Positions 47,565-58,399 of a stretch of 64,000 bases of DNA are shown here, one piece after another; the stretch's first letter is position 1; every line of letters begins with the position of its first letter. The position numbers were made by a program, and so were the translations under genes. The notes below the pieces were generated by a model, which saw only the letters and a program-made list of their open reading frames with translations, ran no database searches and was not told the DNA's origin. The DNA lies in contig JAWZYV010014440.1 in NCBI GenBank assembly GCA_038373885.1, positions 529,001 to 593,000 of the forward strand, written 5' to 3'. Origin of the DNA: Cheiracanthium punctorium. Its lineage: Eukaryota > Arthropoda > Arachnida > Araneae > Cheiracanthiidae.

Positions 47565-48480
47565 AAACGCCTGGCGTATATTGTAAAAGAGTTTTATTAG
47601 GCGATTTTAATACAGATTTCTATTCCGAAGAAGTGCTCTGTGGAACAAGAAAGGAAAACACGGTACACTCATGGATTATGATGCCCATTCCAAACAGCAT
47701 TTAAAATGTCTTTGCGGTATAGTTGGAATATGCCTACAGGAAGAATATGCCTGGCGAAGATTGTAAAACAGTTTCAGTAGGCGATTTTAAGATAGATTTC
47801 GATTCCAAAGATGTGTTTTATGGTACAAGAAAGAGTTGATTCCTATTTTAAAGCCCCCCACTCTCGCCAACCTAAAAAATCCCCGTACTTTGGCGAGCTT
47901 TGCAGTCATGGGTCTCTGGGAGTTACAAGACAAGCAATTTTTCACCAAGATAAATGCCGGGCACATGAAATTGTTGATGGTTTGGAATACGATTGGCAAC
48001 GTATTTAAAATGTACGAAAAAGGAGTTTGGCGGAAGTGACCGCCGGGATAATACGTAAGTACCGTTTCAACGCACCCAAAAGAACTAGGTGATAACTAAA
48101 GTAAACAAACTAGCGATAAACGCGCCAGTTAAGGAATTTGAAGACATTTAATTATTAAAACTACATTAATTGGTAATCCAAAATAAATAAAAATGTAACG
48201 GCATGCTGTACTTACATGTTGTTCCAAATCGCCATTTTAATTCTAAATTACGATTTCTACATCAATGCAAAAAATCGTCATGGTAACTGCATATGTTTAA
48301 TCATCGCCTCCTTGGCGAGAGTCGAGGTGTTAAAGTAGGAAACAATATATAAAACGATGAAGTATAGTTGTGATATACTTGGCGAAGATTGTAAAATAGT
48401 TTTAGTAGGCGATTTTAAGATAGATTTCGATTCGAAAGATGGATTTTATGAAATAAGAAAGAAAAATACAGCACAGTCAT
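47565..48480 (+). repeat. Three diverged copies of a GDFN-like coding motif in the Helitron
   Basis: A ~100-bp unit occurs around 47570-47660, 47755-47835 and 48380-48480 (ggcgat at 47600, 47780, 48408). In the same relative frame they read VLLGDFNTDF, VSVGDFKIDF and IVLVGDFKIDF, followed by S-x-(D/E)-(D/E/K) and GTRK or EIRK. GDFN is the signature of endonuclease/exonuclease/phosphatase-type nucleases, which I recall accompanying Pif1-type helicases in some arthropod Helitrons. Each copy is short and broken. The assignment is tentative. Confidence 0.45.
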
Positions 48481-48649
48481 GAATAATGATAACACTTTCA
48501 AACTTAATGGAATAAGTACGAAAAATAGGGACGACGCATAAATTATGATACGATTTTAATATATAGCACTATAGTGCGTATTTAAAATCTCAAAGTGTTT
48601 CAGATTTTGATCCTTTTTTTTTGGGGGGGGGGGCAAAATTTTTTATGGA

Positions 48650-48846
48650 ATGACTATCAATAAGTCTCAAGGCCAAACTATGTCTGTTTGTGGATTAGAT
48701 TTGAGCACACCATGTTTTTCACACGGACAGTTATACGTGGCATGCTCACGAGTGGGCAAACCATACAGTGGGCATCCAGTTTGTTTGTGTTATCTAAAGA
48801 TGGGAAAACAAAAAATATTGTATACTCTAATGCGTTAAGGGATTGA
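48650..48846 (+). pseudogene. Helitron Pif1-like helicase, C-terminal remnant
   Basis: The frame from 48650 reads [18 protein letters not shown], then [17 protein letters not shown], the last conserved helicase block of Helitron proteins (T-x-N-K-S-Q-G-Q and Y-V-A-x-S-R-V). A frame shift near 48790 moves the tail into the next frame, where [16 protein letters not shown] ends at a stop at 48844-48846, the usual protein end. About 65 residues survive; the Rep domain and helicase Walker motifs are gone. It lies 250 bases before the element's 3' terminus, as expected. Confidence 0.9.
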
Positions 48847-49116
48847 TATTATTTTTTAGTAAAATTATTATAATTAGCGACATATATAAATTTAAAGAAT
48901 AAATTACAATGAATTAAAAATATAAATATTTGGTATTGTGTTATTTTTATATTTCAGCATCGTTCACAGCGCCCCATGCCTCTTCCACTCATATACCACA
49001 CCTTCACACACTTACAATAAGTTAGTCATTTCTTTCGACTAAAATAATCCTAGGAATAATTTATATGGCAAAACAACGTTTGCCGGGTCAGCTAGTATAT
49101 GTATATATATACTCAA

Positions 49117-49198
49117 AGGGTGTCCCAAAATAGTGGTCACGGGCTTTAATTATTTATCTATTAGAGCTAAGTGGGAAGTGTAAACTTTTGCTACTTCA
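49117..49198 (+). mobile_element. Mariner-like terminal fragment
   Basis: gggtgtcccaaaatagtgg resembles a common mariner-type terminus. It is cut off by the TTAA of the adjacent piggyBac-type MITE. No second end was found. Confidence 0.35.
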
Positions 49199-49202
49199 TT
49201 AA

Positions 49203-49380
49203 CCCTTTGAGGCCCAACCCTTTCCCAATGCTGAAAAAAGGGCAGCCGTTGCTATCGCTCGAGTTAACTACCAGCAAGATGGCGGACGATCGAAACGTTC
49301 ATCGCGTGCCACAGATCTAGCGACCCTTTTTTGACGACAGCTGGCTGTGCCGCACAGCCAGCTGTCGTCAAAAAAGGGTT
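49203..49380 (+). mobile_element. piggyBac-type MITE, copy D (truncated)
   Basis: TTAA at 49199-49202 precedes CCCTTTGAGGCCCAAC. The body matches copy C through the words caatgctgaaaaaagggc, gatggcggacgatcg and gtgccacagatct. It contains a perfect 28-bp hairpin with one-base spacer (49323-49350, 49352-49379). The right terminus is lost; a ctgcgcatta word at 49390-49399 may be an eroded end. Confidence 0.8.
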
Positions 49381-49399
49381 CGAAATAAACTGCGCATTA

Positions 49400-50125
49400 G
49401 TTTAGGCAATTATAATACTGAAATCCCATGTGTTATCTAAATTAATGTAGTATGGCTTTTGTAGGATTTGGCGTCAAAATCCCATATTTCCTGAATAATC
49501 CATAATATGTAATCAGCTTTGTACCGCACTACTGAAATGATAACTCTTAAAGTAAAGAGAGTATTGAGTGCAATGAAAGAGAGTAATCTTGAATCATACA
49601 CTGTAAGCACAATGGCTATATAAGAAGTGTATAATTATTCTTTTTTATCTTTATATTATGCTCAAACATTATTTATTTAGTATTTACAGCGATAGTTTCG
49701 ATACTGAGTGACCCCCCCCCCTTTATAATGCAAAGTAACCAAAAACTTGTGGGCCGGGCAAGAATTTAATCTTATTTTTATATTCTGATCGCAGGCAATT
49801 CTTCACAAAAGAAATATTTTTTAAACTTCCCCGAAATAAATGCACATATTCTTCTTACAATGAAGTAAGTACATGTTATTCCACAAGTATGTATTGAAGT
49901 ATCTAGGAAAAGTAATTAATTTTTTTGTTTGACTGTTATAATGATATTTTCTGAATCATAATTAATTGCATTAAAATATCTTATTCTAAATAACTACATT
50001 TATAGGTATATACGAGTATCTTACAAGTACATGCGAAATAAAGCTATGTTTGTATCAAACTTTTATTGATTTTTTCAATAACAATGTTATTTTTTTAACC
50101 ATGACTGTTAGTTTGTTACTCTGCA
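49400..50125. other. No gene recognised
   Basis: AT-rich with a C run at 49713-49721. No repeat end or exon seen. Confidence 0.45.
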
Positions 50126-50128
50126 ATT

Positions 50129-51480
50129 AACCTACGTCAGTGGTTCCCAACATTTTCCTAGTTACGAAACCTTTCTAAAATCCGAAAGAAATTGGCCAAC
50201 ACCTTGTGTAGTCGTTAGTAACAGGCATGAAAACTTGCAAAATTTAGTAAAAACATATTTCCCATACCATACAATAGTTCATAATAAAAACAAAACATCT
50301 ATGGAGAAACATTAATAAAAAACAAAATGTATGCAAAATTTAATTCAACAAATCAACTTGTTAAACTTAAAATAACTTTGTTAATACACATGTAAACAGT
50401 ATTAAAAAAACATACGTTTACGATGCAATATGGGGTACATTCTTCATCACCTTTAACATCGAACAAAGAAAGTTTGGCTCAATGTCTGATAGTCACAGTC
50501 TTAGACCAGGTTCTGCATTTAATATGTTTCTCTTTTTATCTTGAAGTGTTTGTTGAAAATCCTTTCTCATATAGATCTGTTGTGCAGAAGGGTAAAAAAA
50601 CATTGATTTTTTCCCCCACAACAGTAATTACATTGAGCCAGAAGTCAACCCAAAGCAGCTTTTAGAGAACTGCCACAGGATTATTCAGTGAATTTTTCCC
50701 TTTCCTGTAAAGTTAGACAGGTCTCTAAACTTTCATCTTCTTGAAAAGGACTATGCAATGCATCCAATTGTTTGATAAGAATATTTTGCGTATATTTAAA
50801 AAAAAGTCATTGAACGTGAGCTGAAGATGTTTCAAATGTTTATATATGAATTTAGTTTATTTTTTCATAAATTTAATTACATTTTCTGACAAAAAGCTGA
50901 TGAGAGAGCCAAAATATTCCTACGCATTAATATACAGACATTGGATCCAAAAGCTGAACTTTTTTACCGTTTCTTTAATTCTACCATGCACAGTGAAAAT
51001 AGTGATATCTACACCTTCTAATGACACATTTATTTCATTTACAAAAGATATTCTCTAAGTGTGCAATTGTTTTGAAGCTAAGTGGTATTGAATACACCAG
51101 AGGATAAATAAAATTGATTATTAAAAAAATTGAACTTTTGACTTCAGTTTAAACAAGCGTGTGAAAATTTTACTGTAGGAAAGCTATCCAACTTCTTTGT
51201 GAAGAAGTACAGTAACGTGAAGACTTCCACAGTCCTCAAAAAGCGCTTGGAATGGACAGCAATTTGTATGATTTTTTAAAGTTAACAGTTTTTACAGCAT
51301 CACCTAATGTACTAGTGTTGTTGGCAAGACATACTTTGCAGATTGATTGCACAAAGTGGTTTAGATTCTGATTCTTCACTTGTAAAATAAAATCCCAGTT
51401 GTAAACATTTATTTTTATGGTTTCACAACTTTCTTTTCTTCACAACGTGATCATTAATTTTTACTTTGTTTAAAGCCAGG
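50129..51480 (-). mobile_element. Decayed hAT transposon, second copy type
   Basis: The left edge CAGTGGTTCCCAAC is a typical hAT terminus. The interior on the minus strand holds a hAT C-terminal dimerisation region (about 50440-50690) and, further right, a BED-finger-like stretch (about 51300-51420). The 5' terminus beyond 51480 was not identified, so the length of about 1.35 kb is a minimum. Confidence 0.7.
50440..51420 (-). pseudogene. hAT transposase relic (BED-like finger and dimerisation domain)
   Basis: Minus-strand reading near 51380 gives FTSEESESKPLCAI with a later KVCLANNT in a shifted frame, like the BED finger of hAT proteins with C-x-x-C spacing. Near 50690-50460 it gives FWLNVITVVGEKINVFLPFC, TTDLYEKGFSTNTS, then after a stop KEKHIKCRTWSKTVTIRH. 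This is the order of the C-terminal block (F-W-x, then T-x-Y-L-C-E-x-G-F-S, then K-x-R-x-R-L, then I-x-P). Stops and frame shifts are frequent and the middle is shortened. Confidence 0.7.
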
Positions 51481-51647
51481 TATGATGGTTGCTTGCTACA
51501 GTTTTCAGTATCATCTCCTTGTTTTGCTTCGAAATCATGTGCCGAATTTGAAGAATGAACAATAGGCTGGTTGAACACCTATGAACACCTAAACTATCTC
51601 TTGTACTTTATTTTTGCATAAAATAGGTAGTTTTACGTATATTAGAT

Positions 51648-51690
51648 AGTAGAGGATAAAGCCGCTATGGAGGCAATTACAACGGGTGCT
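51648..51690 (+). repeat. First half of a short dispersed repeat
   Basis: agtagaggataaagccgc and tatggaggcaattacaac match 45245-45290. The matching second half is 1.1 kb downstream at 52775-52845. Confidence 0.5.
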
Positions 51691-51963
51691 AGGAAAAAAA
51701 TTTGACAAAAATAAGTCAAAACTCAGTATATTTAATCTTTGCCCCCTTAAAATAAATTACTTCATATTGAATTTTCATTACATACCAAAATCGCAATTAC
51801 ATACTTTATGGAAACTTTTTCATTCGAAAGATTTCATTGGGTGGAAAAAGCCTCTCCTATATCGCTGCTTCATGCAGAGAAAGCCATTTTATTTGTGAAA
51901 AAAAGTTAAACCGTGTAATCTAGAAAAAATATTTTAAGCGAACTGGAATCGTAATTTTCTCTT

Positions 51964-52013
51964 AGCCCGATGACAGTGACTTTATCTGGTGACTAAGCCC
52001 GATGACAGTGACT
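51964..52013 (+). repeat. 32-bp tandem duplication
   Basis: agcccgatgacagtgact occurs twice with a 14-base spacer. Confidence 0.85.
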
Positions 52014-52139
52014 TCAATATGAGGTCAATGTAACTTGCCGCACCTAATTGTGTCACGCAAAGGATAAGCTTTTTTTACTCTCTGAAAGAAATTGAACTGA
52101 AAATAGTGGAAAATCGTTAAAAATCATGGAAAGGGTAGA

Positions 52140-52740
52140 TTTTTAGATTTTCAAAGTAACGCAGACTGTTTTTTATATGTTTTTACACAGTTATGGAAAA
52201 TTTCAAGCCGATCGTACAAAAAATGTGGTTTTTATTATGCTTTTAGTGGTTAACTTTTTAATCTTTTTACTTTCCGAACATGTACCATGTAAGGTAAGTA
52301 TTGTAATCATGAAAAAATTCGACTTCGAGATTTTGGTGTATTTACACGTTTTGAGGTCTTCTGAATTCATTTATGTTATTTTTACGAGATGTATGTATGT
52401 GTGTGTGTGTGTGTGTGTATGAGTGAACACGATAGCTCCTAAACAGGGTATTCGATTGAGCTCAAATTGGGTATATATGTTATAAACCACCGTCGCAAGA
52501 CCGGTATTGATTTTGGTGTGTATAGGACTTATAGTTTTCCTACAGGGCTACGACAAAGATTTCTTTTACATTATGGCCTATGGGGAGAAATTCTTAAAAG
52601 TGCGCTAGCGTTTAAACGGAGTAATTCGATTGAGCTTCAATTTGGTATATATGTTTGAATTATTCATCGATTAAAATTTATTTAAATGCTTGGTAATGAT
52701 CTTAATCGTAAGTATTCGGAAAGTTGAGTGGACTCACTTT
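52140..52740 (+). repeat. Dispersed repeat, plus copy, with (TG)n
   Basis: Inverse partner of 40020-41005. It contains tttactttccgaacatg, gtaagtattgtaatcatg, tttgaggtctt, a (TG)n tract at 52392-52417, gagtgaacacgatagctcc, and two direct copies of ttcgattgagct-caa-ttgggtatatatgtt (about 52451 and 52626). Confidence 0.6.
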
Positions 52741-52774
52741 AGATTTTTTAGAATAACGGTGTCAAAAGTTTTAT

Positions 52775-52845
52775 CTTGGAGTGATTGAACCGGAACTGTG
52801 GCAGTGGCAGTGAGTCAGAGATCAGCGTAACTATATAGTAGGATA
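52775..52845 (+). repeat. Second half of a short dispersed repeat
   Basis: tgattgaaccggaactgtgg and gtaactatatagtagga match 45325-45383. Confidence 0.5.
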
Positions 52846-52849
52846 TTAT

Positions 52850-54700
52850 AAATTTATTCTGACCAGAATAAAATAAAAATGTCGTCAGAGTGTAGAAGAC
52901 ATTAAAAGTAAAATTAAATGTACGATACAAACAATTAAACAAAGCATGTTATTTCAATTCAAAATTTTAAATGTCAAACTAAATATTTCTCCTAACGATA
53001 GTTGTAAGTGCTAGCAGATTTCTAAAACTGACGTTTCATAATTACTACACGTAATGCTGCTTAACAATGCATACTGAGTAGACAAAATGGCCTTGTAAAC
53101 TTACCGGAGTACACGCCATAGCTTCAGTTTTAATTTTCCGTCCATGCTTTCAGTGTCATTTAATATTCAAAACCCAGGTGTAACAAAGTACAAGTTCTGT
53201 TGCATAATACGAGTATTAAATAACCGAAGGTTAATTATGTGCAAAATTTGTATTATTTGAATTCATAAAATGTACAGCTTTCTCTCTGTTAAAATTGTTT
53301 TACATCACGATCACAACCTAGAAATCCCATGGTAATAATTAGTCTTGAAAGATTATTCACATGCGTCACACATAACTGTGCAATGATTATGAAATACTCG
53401 TTATACGACAGGAATATAAGTACCAGGCATTTCAAACTGTTTTATCAGACGGGTACTTTTTATACTACTAATTTAGCACTATACTTTCAATTAGAAAACG
53501 TTCTCTAATGACATGCATTGGACCGTATATTTAAAAAGATAAATAAAATAATATTTTATGCTAAACATGTATACGAAAAATCCCAGTTAATTCAATTTTT
53601 GAAAAACTATTTGCAAACTATTTCATTTTCATAAGAATTATGTTTAATGAGATATTCAAAATATCTCATTAAACACTAAAACCTTTCGTAAAACTATTGC
53701 TTTTGAGCTTCAAATTTCGATTAAACATCTTTGACTCAAGAGTTGCGTAAAATTGAATTATGTGTTTTTTTCTGTTTGATCATGTTTTTGTGATGAGTTT
53801 AGTTTTATGAATATTTGCTTATTTTATTTTAGTTCTTGTTCATTTATTTATGAAATTTCGTACTGTCATACCGATCAAATCTTTTAAAAACCATGCGAAC
53901 AAATTTCAAATGTCTTGCGTTAATGAAATCCTACTAAGCACTAACCAGATATTTCTACCTATTTATAAATTAATCATAGAAACAAAGTTTTAAAATCTTA
54001 CGTAAAAGCTAATGTAAAACAAAATTTTTGCTTACTGTCAAAACGTGAAAAAAAAATCCAATTATAATATTAATATTTAAGAGCTTGCTAATGATCTTCA
54101 CTCATATTTCCATACAGCCCTAAATTGCGGAGATATTTCTTTCACTTTGTACTTAATTACACTTTATTTAGTCCTTGGTGATAATTTATAAACTTTTTAA
54201 GTCGAATAACTATGTGATTATTACACCTGTTCAGTTTTTATGACTTCTAAAAGGTCGGACTTCATTTTTTTTTATTGGAACCTTTTGCATGTTATTTTAT
54301 CTTTTCTTCCCCATTTAAGCTGCCTTATAAAATTTATGGCACGAAATGTTATTGCATTAGATAGCAGTTTTTATTTGAAATTATAATGCCGAGGTCAAGA
54401 GTTTAAAGAGTCCACACTGATTAAACAGCTTGAAACACTCGGCATATTAAAAAAGAATAAAAGTAGTTTTTCACTGTCCATTATACATGCTTAATTTCTA
54501 AGAAAGCGTACAATTTTTTTTCCAGTATCAGGCTCGGACCCAGATTTAATTTGCTTCCGTCGTCACAAAAATGGAAAAGTGGCCACTTTTTTCTGTGACC
54601 AACGTTACACACCAGCATGGCTCATTGCCGTTGCGTTATTATGACGGCAAGAGTGAGTAGCTCTGAACCTGGATTTAATGACGAGTTAAACTCAACAAGA
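52850..54700. other. AT-rich, no gene; perfect hairpin
   Basis: A perfect 16-bp inverted repeat with a 3-base loop is at 53641-53656 and 53660-53675 (tgtttaatgagatatt). Nothing else recognised. Confidence 0.5.
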
Positions 54701-54704
54701 ATAA

Positions 54705-54785
54705 CATTTTGAAATAATTAAAGCTTTGTAAAATAACACGCATAAGAATGTACTTATCGTCCGTACGCGCGTTTTGGGTGGAAAA
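54705..54785 (+). repeat. Arm of the 24-25 kb fold-back family
   Basis: aataattaaagctttgtaaa and acacgcataagaat-tacttatcg match the arms at 25276-25350. Confidence 0.55.
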
Positions 54786-56880
54786 TGTTTAACATTAGCA
54801 GATGCAAAAAGGTTCTGCCATTCACAAGAGCATTAGAACCGAAAAGTGAATTGAGGAAAAAGCAAGTCTGAAATTCATTGCCATTCGGAATGAGAAGAAA
54901 GCATGAAACCAGAGAGATTAAAAGAAAAACGAAGGGGGAGAAGAGCAAAAACAGGATGATAGGTAAAAATAAAATAAATAAGTAATTTATAAAAATGGAG
55001 GGGGCATAAAGGCAAAGAAATATACAGTAAAACAACAAAAACATTAAAATGCGCAGAATTGTTTAAATAAATAAATAAATAAATAATTTTTTATTTGTAA
55101 GAATTACTTGTCTTCATATGCATATTCATTAGTTCTTGAACTTGACTTGAGGTCAGGGGGAAAAATACATTTTTGGTCTTTTAATGGCTTCAGAGGGCCA
55201 CACTCTACCAAAATCAATGAAATTTTTTTTAAACCTTTGAAAGGATGAATTTTTTACAACTCCATGACAGAAACTGTTACAAATTTTCACTTACATGGAG
55301 CCAATGTTTTCTCATTTCTCCTACGTTCGAGATTGGGTTTGCTCAAACCAGCGTCTACTAATAAAGAAGAATGTTCGACTAGGGATTGTTTTGAACGAAG
55401 TTGTGGTAAATTCTAAATCAACTGATTGTTTCGCCGAAATCCCTTACGAGACGGCATTTAAAACAAACAGTAATCAAAATATGTAAAAAAACTGGAAAAT
55501 ATTTTCTGAATAAATAAAAAAAATAATGATAATAAATCTTATAATACTTTTTTGGATTTTAAAACAGTAACATTGGAGGAAATGGTTTCTTGTTTTTAGG
55601 AGTTTCAAAAACCTTTGACACTCCAGGAGCAGCATAAGAAATCAAATGTTTCAGACGTCTAAATGAAAATTCCAATAAAATTTGATAGAGATTAACTGAC
55701 TTTCACAGAAAGACAAAGCTTTCCATCTGACGTGTTTGAAAAGTCTGTTAAGTACCATTCTTTTAGTTTACCAGAAAGGTAAATTGGATTTCGGGGGTAT
55801 AGGGATATTAATTCACATGTAGAAATGAAGCTTTTCTCTTCACATGTTAAGGGACATATCATAAGTTTGTCTACAGAAGGTAAATGTTAAGTAAGGGGAT
55901 TGGAAGATGCGATATTAAACTGGATGTAAGTTTAATGTTGACTTGAAAATCTGGTTTCGTATGTGCTATTCCCTTTGTGCAAAATTGAGTATTTGGACTA
56001 AATGAGAAAATGAGTTTGTATTTTTCAATTCAAATATGATAAATACTTCCTTTCTAACAATTTTTCTTTTGATAATGTAAAATTTAAAGAGTGAAAAATA
56101 AAATTTAATAATTAACAAAACAAAAACTGAAATATGCTTAAGGTACAAGTTTGAATTTAATTATTGTACTTTTCATACTTCATATTTATTTTTCTAATCA
56201 TCTGCGCATAGCTCTAAAGTCTTGGAGTAATTTTGAAATTTAATTTTAGTTACAAGCAGATGAAATTTTAAAAAGTAAACATTACTTTTATTGTCTCTTT
56301 TCTTTCTTAAGTTGACGTATGTTCTTATACAATAGGAAAAAAAGGAAAAAGAAAAAAGAAAAAAAGAAAAAAGATCGTTCTAGGAAATGCATAATACAAA
56401 ACGATAAGAAGTAACGCGAATAAATGTGAAATTACGTCATTTTATAACACAGCTCTACAGAGTACAGAAACAGCATGGTGTATGCTTTCATTTGTACTGG
56501 TGCCAGTAACAATATCACGTTTTATCCACTCAAAGATTCACTTCCATTAAGCGCAGACGTTTCACTGGTTCTTTTGAAATATAGCATAAGTGAACTGTTG
56601 CTTCCAAAGAAAGGAAATCAATGGATCTGCACTGATGATTACCTCTGAGAGAATTGCTGATCGTCTTTGTTCCTACGCAATGAAACATTAAACGTGAAAA
56701 TGCATTACCAGCAATGCATTCATTATCTATTAAACGTCAAAACATCTGATATTGCTGTTTTTCACAAACTTCTGATTTTTGTTGTCATATTTATGCGATT
56801 TCCTACAAGGATGGCAATGCTATATTAGATTCAATTTATTGGGATGGAATTTTTTTTTTTGGTATGCCTAATAGATATTG
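54786..56880. other. No gene recognised
   Basis: AT-rich, with a short aaat tandem at 55063-55086 and an A/G-rich tract at 56337-56373. Confidence 0.45.
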
Positions 56881-56883
56881 CTT

Positions 56884-57160
56884 TAGACCAGTGGCATAAC
56901 GGCTAGTGCATTATGCTGCCGTGCCACAGATCTGGGGTTCGATTCCCAAGCTGGACAAAGTTCACTGAGCTTTTCATTCCTTAAGTGGGTCGATAAAATC
57001 AGGACCAAGCTTGCTTGGAGTTAAACACTGGGGGCTTCGCGTCAAACTGAAACCTGATCGAGGCCTATGCTTTCACACCCCAGAGCCCACGGTCGCAAAG
57101 GCGTGTTTGGGCAGCGCAGACCTTGTCCCTACAGTGAGCTGTTGCGCCATTGTTTAGCTT
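56884..57160 (+). mobile_element. tRNA-headed SINE, nearly full length
   Basis: The head has an A-box-like agtggcataacggctagtgc and a B-box-like ggggttcgattccc. The ~200-bp body runs gtgggtcgataaaatcagg, ccaagcttgcttgg, acactgggggcttcgcgtca, cagagccca and ttgcgccattgtt. This body is different from the SINE family at 4885. Head and body are contiguous and unbroken. Confidence 0.7.
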
Positions 57161-57164
57161 TTAA

Positions 57165-58135
57165 TAGATATTTCTACAGAAATTAAATTTATTATGAGTT
57201 AATTAATCTGCAGAGTGCAGTCTTAATCATTTAAAAGATAAGTGTGGTGAACTGAAACAAAAGCACATTAAAAGCTAAGTTTTAGTCTTTAAAACAATAA
57301 ATAAAAAAGACGTATTACCGTAACTGGAATCTCCACTCTTTGCAATTGAACTCAGGTGATACACATCAAAAGATAGTAAGCTATCGACCCAGCAAATACT
57401 CGCATATTTATCTACTCGCATCTACAACAATCTACCTGCATATTAAATTTTAAGTTTCATACCGGCTCCATAAAAGTTTAACAAACAGTTATTCTAAGAT
57501 TATTCTTTCAATTAATCCTTTCAAGCAATCGCGGAACTGTTATTAAAATTCCAGCGGTGTAGGGAAGTTAGTTTAATAATTTGATGAAAAGTTAGAACGC
57601 GCTTAAATATTTACTTTCACAACATTACAGTGCTCACTAATTTCAGTGACACCAATACGAAAGGCAGTAAAGAAATAAGATAAAACCGCGAGTTCAATTT
57701 AGATTTATCAAAATAAACCCGGTTTTCGAAATTATTGATTAAATCTTCCGTGTTCATTAAAACTTTAGGTGAAGTTCGAAGTTCCTTTTTATCAGAAGAG
57801 AATTTCTGCTACAATAACATTAAACAATCATTCAAAAAATAACAATTTTATTTCGCGGAGGAACTGGGACATCGCAAATTAATTAAAAAGTCAGTGAAAA
57901 GTTTTTGTTTTATTTTTCTGATTGCATTTCAGAGAAGAGGATGAGTTTAATTACTGCAATTGGAACTTTAGATGCTCACAAATGTTCAGGAAACACACAA
58001 ACACACAAATTCAAGAACCGATAGACAATCCCTTTATTTATGAAATAAACTGATTTATTTGTTAAAATAAACTATTTTTCTTTAATGACTTTCATGTTAA
58101 TTACAAATTGCTGAAAAATTTTACTGTAAATTATC
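57165..58135. other. AT-rich, no gene
   Basis: No repeat end, hairpin or exon stands out. Confidence 0.45.
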
Positions 58136-58140
58136 TAGTG

Positions 58141-58330
58141 CAGCAGGGGCGTAGCGAGAAATTTTTCATGGGCGGGGGGTTACGACTACTGCAACTCATA
58201 TATACGTATAGATATATGTGTTGTGTGTGCGTGAAGAAAATACATTTTGTATGACCAAAAAAATTTCTCAAGGGGGGGGGGGAACTGTAATACCCCTCTA
58301 ACTCCCCCCCCCCCGCCCCGTAGCTACCCA
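58141..58330 (-). repeat. cgtagc-ended dispersed repeat, copy 2
   Basis: Starts aggggcgtagcgagaaattt and ends gccccgtagctaccc, with cgtatagatatatgtg inside; inverse orientation to 7968-8140. A G run and a C run flank the right side. Confidence 0.6.
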
Positions 58331-58399
58331 TTGAGTGCATGATATCAGTACGCACAAAAGCTTCCGAATTCAATTTCCATCAAACAAAAGTTATAATTT

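Larger units (their letters stand above)
47183..49095 (+). mobile_element. Helitron with helicase remnant, plus strand
   Basis: The 5' end TCTAAAATATAAAATTCTCC follows an AT, then cctgtcacagtg, ctcctccgaaaccactcgac and attttaatgaaatttt, an arrangement well known at arthropod Helitron 5' ends. The 3' end at 49095 is CTAG before T, preceded by gggtca and a hairpin ggcaaa-acaacg-tttgcc. The length is 1913 bp. The interior keeps the C-terminal end of the helicase gene and three GDFN-like motif copies, but no Rep domain, so it is a deleted, non-autonomous derivative. Confidence 0.9.

Noticed and set aside
52177..52422. 81-codon frame with hydrophobic stretch
   Set aside because: Ends in a (TG)n microsatellite within a dispersed repeat; hydrophobicity comes from T-rich codons.
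56884..56960. Possible tRNA gene
   Set aside because: Followed by a ~200-bp SINE body; the acceptor ends do not pair.
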